Shown here: piece by piece, positions 60,979 to 64,000 of the stretch | Position numbering within the stretch: position 1 is the first letter of the stretch | Layout of the letters: each line of letters begins with the position of its first letter | Assembly (NCBI RefSeq): GCF_014191305.1 | Contig: NZ_JACHWJ010000001.1 | Span: 744,001 to 808,000, forward strand | Length of the DNA: 64,000 bases | Direction: 5' to 3' | Source of the DNA: Pseudoclavibacter helvolus | GTDB lineage: Bacteria > Actinomycetota > Actinomycetes > Actinomycetales > Microbacteriaceae | The notes under the pieces: generated by a model | The model's database searches: none | Seen by the model: the letters and a program-made list of their open reading frames with translations, nothing else | What the model was told of the DNA's origin: nothing | Position numbers and translations under genes: made by a program

Positions 60979-61488
60979 GTGCACGGCCTCTGCGGGGCTG
61001 GGGATCCCGGAATGCTGTTCCTTGTAACGGGCACGCACACTGGCTCGATCCCAGTGCGCGTCTCTCTCTGGGACAGCGAGCCGGACCTCGGAGACTGGCC
61101 CGAGATCGTCGAAGCATCGCCGATTCCACACGGGGATGGGGGCCTCTGGCCCTGGGGCGAGACCCCTGTTGTCGAGTTTCCATTGCCAGCGGAGAGCTAC
61201 CGAGTCCGATGGAATAGCCGCGCGATGGACGAAGGGGCGGCGGATGCGGACGTCGAGTTCGGAGATCCGTCGCCCGACAGCTACGAGCTGATGCTCTGGC
61301 CGGCTCCCGTCGCGCCAGAACGCATCATCAGACAAGACTCGATCCAGGCCGCATGTTGGCATCCGAGGGCTTCGCCAAAAGCTGACGCAAAGGGTGGCAC
61401 ATGTGGCGCGCGTGAGGGGCCCGGTTGGCGAAGCTTGAGCGTCGCCAACCGGGGGTTCCTGCTAGTCCGACTTCGCGGCGTCCGGTGA
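60979..61488 (+). CDS. Hypothetical protein, possibly degenerate at its 3' end
   Basis: GTG 60979 opens VHGLCGAGDPGMLFLVTGTH. The middle PVVEFPLPAESYRVRWNSRA and SYELMLWPAPVAPERIIRQD resemble a class of actinobacterial hypothetical proteins with a beta-rich fold. After about residue 130 (ACWHPRAS) the sequence loses that character and runs into the convergent permease pseudogene, overlapping it by 27 bases. It may be intact or another decayed gene. Confidence 0.45.
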   Translation: MHGLCGAGDPGMLFLVTGTHTGSIPVRVSLWDSEPDLGDWPEIVEASPIPHGDGGLWPWGETPVVEFPLPAESYRVRWNSRAMDEGAADADVEFGDPSPDSYELMLWPAPVAPERIIRQDSIQAACWHPRASPKADAKGGTCGAREGPGWRSLSVANRGFLLVRLRGVR

Positions 61489-62927
61489 CTGCGAGGCAAG
61501 ATGCCGCGGGCTGTCCGGGTTCATCAGTGAGTGCCTGCGGCCGTAGGTGAAGTAGATGATCAGGCCGATCACGAGCCAGCCGCCGAAGCGCAGCCACGTC
61601 TCCCAATGCAGCTGGAGCATCAGGAAGCCCGATGCAAGCATGCCGAACGCGGGCACCAACGGCATGAGCGGCAGACGGAAGGTGCGCGGAGCGTCCGGTC
61701 GCTTGTACCTGAAGATAATGACGGACAGGCACACGACGACAAACGCGGCGAGGATGCCGATGTTGGTGAGGTCCGCGACGGCCTTGATCGGGAATACGCC
61801 AGCAAGCAGCGCCGAGGCGACGCCGGCGATCCAGGTGACACGCTGTGGGGTGCCGCTCTTGTCGGTCTTGGCGAACCAGCCGGGGAGTAGCCCATCACGG
61901 CTCATCGAGAACCAGACCCGGGTGACGCCGAGGAGGAAGGTCAGCATCACGGTGAGGATCGAGAGGACCGCGAAGACGGAGATGATGGTTGCGATCACCG
62001 GCAGGCCGACGCTGTTGAACGCTCAGGCGAACCCGGCCTTAGGGTCGATCTCCTCCCAGTTCTGCATTCCGGTCAGGACCAATGTCGCGGCGACGTAGAG
62101 CAGCATCGCGATGATCAACGACAGGATGATGGCCTTCGGCATGTGCTTCTTGCCGTCCTTCGCCTCTTCGGCGGCGGTACTCATGGCGTCACAGCCGAAG
62201 ACCGCGAAGAAGACGGTGGCTGACCCGGCGAGGACGGCGCCGAACCCACTTGGCATGAACGGGTTGTAGTTGTTGGCGTCGATGTAGAAGACCCCGAGGC
62301 CGATGAAGAACAGAATCAAGAGAACCTTGATGGCAACCGCGACGAGCTCGAAGCGCCCGAAGGCCTTGGTGCCGCGCGACAGGATCCACGTCACGAGCAG
62401 GCAGACTGCGATTGCCGGGATGTTGACGATGCCACCCTTGCCCTCGTCGGCCGTGGAGGTCATCCAGACCGGCATGTGGATGCCGATCCCGGAGAGGAAC
62501 GCGTCGAAGTAGCCGGAGATGCCGATCGCGACGACGGCCACGATGGCGATGTACTCAAGGAGGAGGTCCCAGCCGATGAACCAGCCGATGACTTCGCCGA
62601 GCGCCACGTATCCGTAGGTGTACGCCGAGCCGGCTCGCGGGATCATGCCGGCGAATTCGGCGTAGGACAGGGCTGCGGCGGCCGACGCGAGGCCGGCGAT
62701 CAGGAAGGAGATCAGGACCGCAGGCCCTGCTCCTGGTGTTCCTTCGCTGCCTGCCGCCACGAGTCCGGCAAGGGAGAAGATGCCGACGCCGATGATGCCG
62801 CCGACGCCGATCGCCGTCAGTTGCCACAGCCCGAGAGATTTGAAAAGGCCGCTGCCTTGCTCTCCTCCTCCATGTCATCGATCGGCTTCCGCCTCATGAT
62901 GGACCGAGACAAATCTCGTTCGCTCAT
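61462..62927 (-). pseudogene. APC-family amino-acid permease, frameshift plus stop
   Basis: ATG 62927 with a GAGGAG site opens MSERDLSRSIMRRKPIDDME. Near 62855 one G is missing (AAGGC for AAGGGC), so the frame leaves before GLFKSLGLWQLTAIGVGG. That block and VLISFLIAGLASAAAALSYA, AEFAGMIPRAGSAYTYGYVA and WDLLLEYIAIVAVVAIGISG are clear basic-amino-acid transporter features. TGA at 62023-62025 then replaces a Ser codon in KAGFA-AFNSVGLPVIATI; the C-terminal segments follow to 61462. The intact protein would be about 488 residues. Confidence 0.88.
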
Positions 62928-63126
62928 TAGATGCTCCTCGATAGACGCCGCGGCCACCACTGCCCTGTGGTGGTCGATCCGGCATGCTCAGTATGCGAGT
63001 GGAAGCACCGCAGTACGTGTGAATGATGCTTACGAGTACCCGCCAGATGTCGCGAAGATTGCGCACTGACGCAGGTCTTGAGTGTCGCTTCGCCGCCGCC
63101 TGGTTCGCCCGGCTAACGTCGGGGCT

Positions 63127-64000
63127 GTGACGACTCGCCCCATCCTTGCCGTGGACAGCTAGACCGACACCCGCGATACGCTGCACCGTTGGCTGCAGAT
63201 CGTTGGCAAGATCCGCATGGTGAGCACGCCCCACGTGAACCACTGGTGGAACGTCACGCTGCACGTCACACCCCGAGGCCTCGGGGCCGGGCCTCAGGTG
63301 GACGGCGACGCTATCTTCGACATCGAGTTCGATTTCGTAGAGCACAAGCTGGTGATTAGGCACAGCGACGGCGGTCAGCGTGTGCTCCCGCTCGTGCCCA
63401 TGACGGTCGCGGACTTCGCGGCGAGGCTCTTCGAGCAGCTCAGTGAGCTCGGACTCAACCCGCGCATCCACGGGGCACCGAATGAGGTGGAACTCGCGAT
63501 CCCGTTTGCTGAGGACACAACGCACGCCAGTTAAGACGCGGATGCGGCGCACGCCTTCTGGCGCCAGCTCGTGGACGCGGATCGGGCACTCACGACGTTC
63601 CGCTCGGGCTTCACTGGAAGGGTGAGTCCCGTTCACTTCTTCTGGGGCGCCATGGACCTCGCCGTGACCCGATTCTCCGGGCGCGAGGCGCCCCTGCATC
63701 CCGGTGGGGCACCGAACTGTCCGCACGAGGTCATGGTGGAGGGGTACTCGCACGAGATCTCGAGCGCGGGGTTCTGGCCGGGTGGCGGCGCCGAGGGCGC
63801 CTACTACTCGTACGCGTAGCCCGTTCCAGAAGGGTTTGCCGACGCGAGGGCTCCGGAGGGTGCCTACTGGGATGCTGCGCTCGGTGAGTTCCTCCTGCCG
63901 TACGAGACCGTCCGGCTGGCCGCTGACCCAGATGCGCTGGTGCAGAGCTTCCTGGCCGCCACGTACCGTGCCGCGGCGGACCTCGCAAGCTGGGACGCAG
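63127..64000 (+). pseudogene. DUF5996 protein gene with three in-frame stops (cut by window end)
   Basis: One continuous frame from GTG 63127 (MTTRPILAVDS) to the window end shows the family throughout: RDTLHRWLQIVGKIRMVSTP, VNHWWNVTLHVTPRGLGAGP, PVHFFWGAMDLAVTRFSGRE and GEFLLPYETVRLAADPDALV. It is broken by TAG 63160-63162 (expected Trp), TAA 63532-63534 (expected Tyr) and TAG 63817-63819 (expected Tyr). No indel is apparent. DUF5996 function is unknown. Confidence 0.85.

Noticed and set aside
63127-64000. Stop-codon recoding (amber/ochre readthrough)
   Set aside because: Core genes in the window end normally at TAG, TAA and TGA, and no suppressor tRNA or SECIS-like element is visible. A pseudogene is the simpler reading.

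Overview
The window is high-GC DNA from an actinobacterium, most likely order Micrococcales and plausibly family Microbacteriaceae. This rests on gene order (alaS-ruvX-mltG-aroE-aroC-aroK-aroB, aroQ-efp-nusB-pyrR-pyrB-pyrC, rarA-rpsD-DUF948-alaS, thrS-HIT-pdxS-pdxT-yebC-ruvCAB-yajC-secDF-rel) and on protein sequence character. Genus cannot be decided from the window.

Region 1 (1-36.8 kb) is conserved chromosome, read mostly on the minus strand. It holds the pyrimidine operon (pyrR-pyrB-pyrC, with a PyrR-type RNA hairpin that masks the pyrR Shine-Dalgarno), nusB-efp, and the shikimate pathway (aroQ, aroB, aroK, aroC, aroE). Cell-wall, recombination and translation genes follow (mltG, ruvX, alaS, rpsD, rarA), then rel, the Sec accessory genes secD-secF-yajC, ruvCAB, yebC, PLP synthase pdxS/pdxT, an M18 aminopeptidase, a HIT protein and thrS. 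A small non-core block (broken HAD phosphatase, GNAT protein, RibD/DHFR-like protein) separates aroB from aroQ. The left arm ends with a membrane fatty-acid desaturase and its terminator.

Region 2 (36.8-60 kb) is an accessory island riddled with insertion sequences. I resolve one IS3-family element (IS-A, 1343 bp), four full copies and one end fragment of a second IS3-family element (IS-B, 1292 bp), one IS1634-like element (IS-D, about 1.69 kb), one IS21-like element (IS-E, 2336 bp), two related ISL3 elements (1459 bp each) and a different IS21 istB remnant. They form two nested stacks. IS-D holds IS-E and an IS-B copy that is itself split by an ISL3. A third IS-B copy holds another ISL3, which is split by a fourth IS-B copy. 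Target-site duplications (3 bp for IS-B, 8 bp for ISL3, 4 bp for IS-E) and constant element lengths support these boundaries. Between the stacks lies cargo: a decayed lipoprotein gene, an intact two-gene lactose/galactoside operon (GPH symporter and GH2 beta-galactosidase) and a truncated cation-efflux gene. Small proteins of plasmid or integrative-element type flank the stacks, including an excisionase-like HTH protein. The island abuts a tRNA operon and has 11-bp-period direct repeats next to it, but no integrase.

Region 3 (60-64 kb) holds tRNA-Gly, tRNA-Cys and tRNA-Val(GAC) on the minus strand and tRNA-Val(CAC) on the plus strand. They are followed by an uncertain hypothetical gene and two clear pseudogenes: an APC amino-acid permease with one frameshift and one stop, and a DUF5996 gene with three in-frame stops.

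The main theme is genome decay and IS proliferation on an otherwise orthodox chromosome. I found no convincing new defence system or biosynthetic cluster. The most interesting leads are the PyrR translational switch, the reciprocal nesting of two IS families, the repeated leader in front of tiny genes in the island, and the integrase-less tRNA-proximal end.
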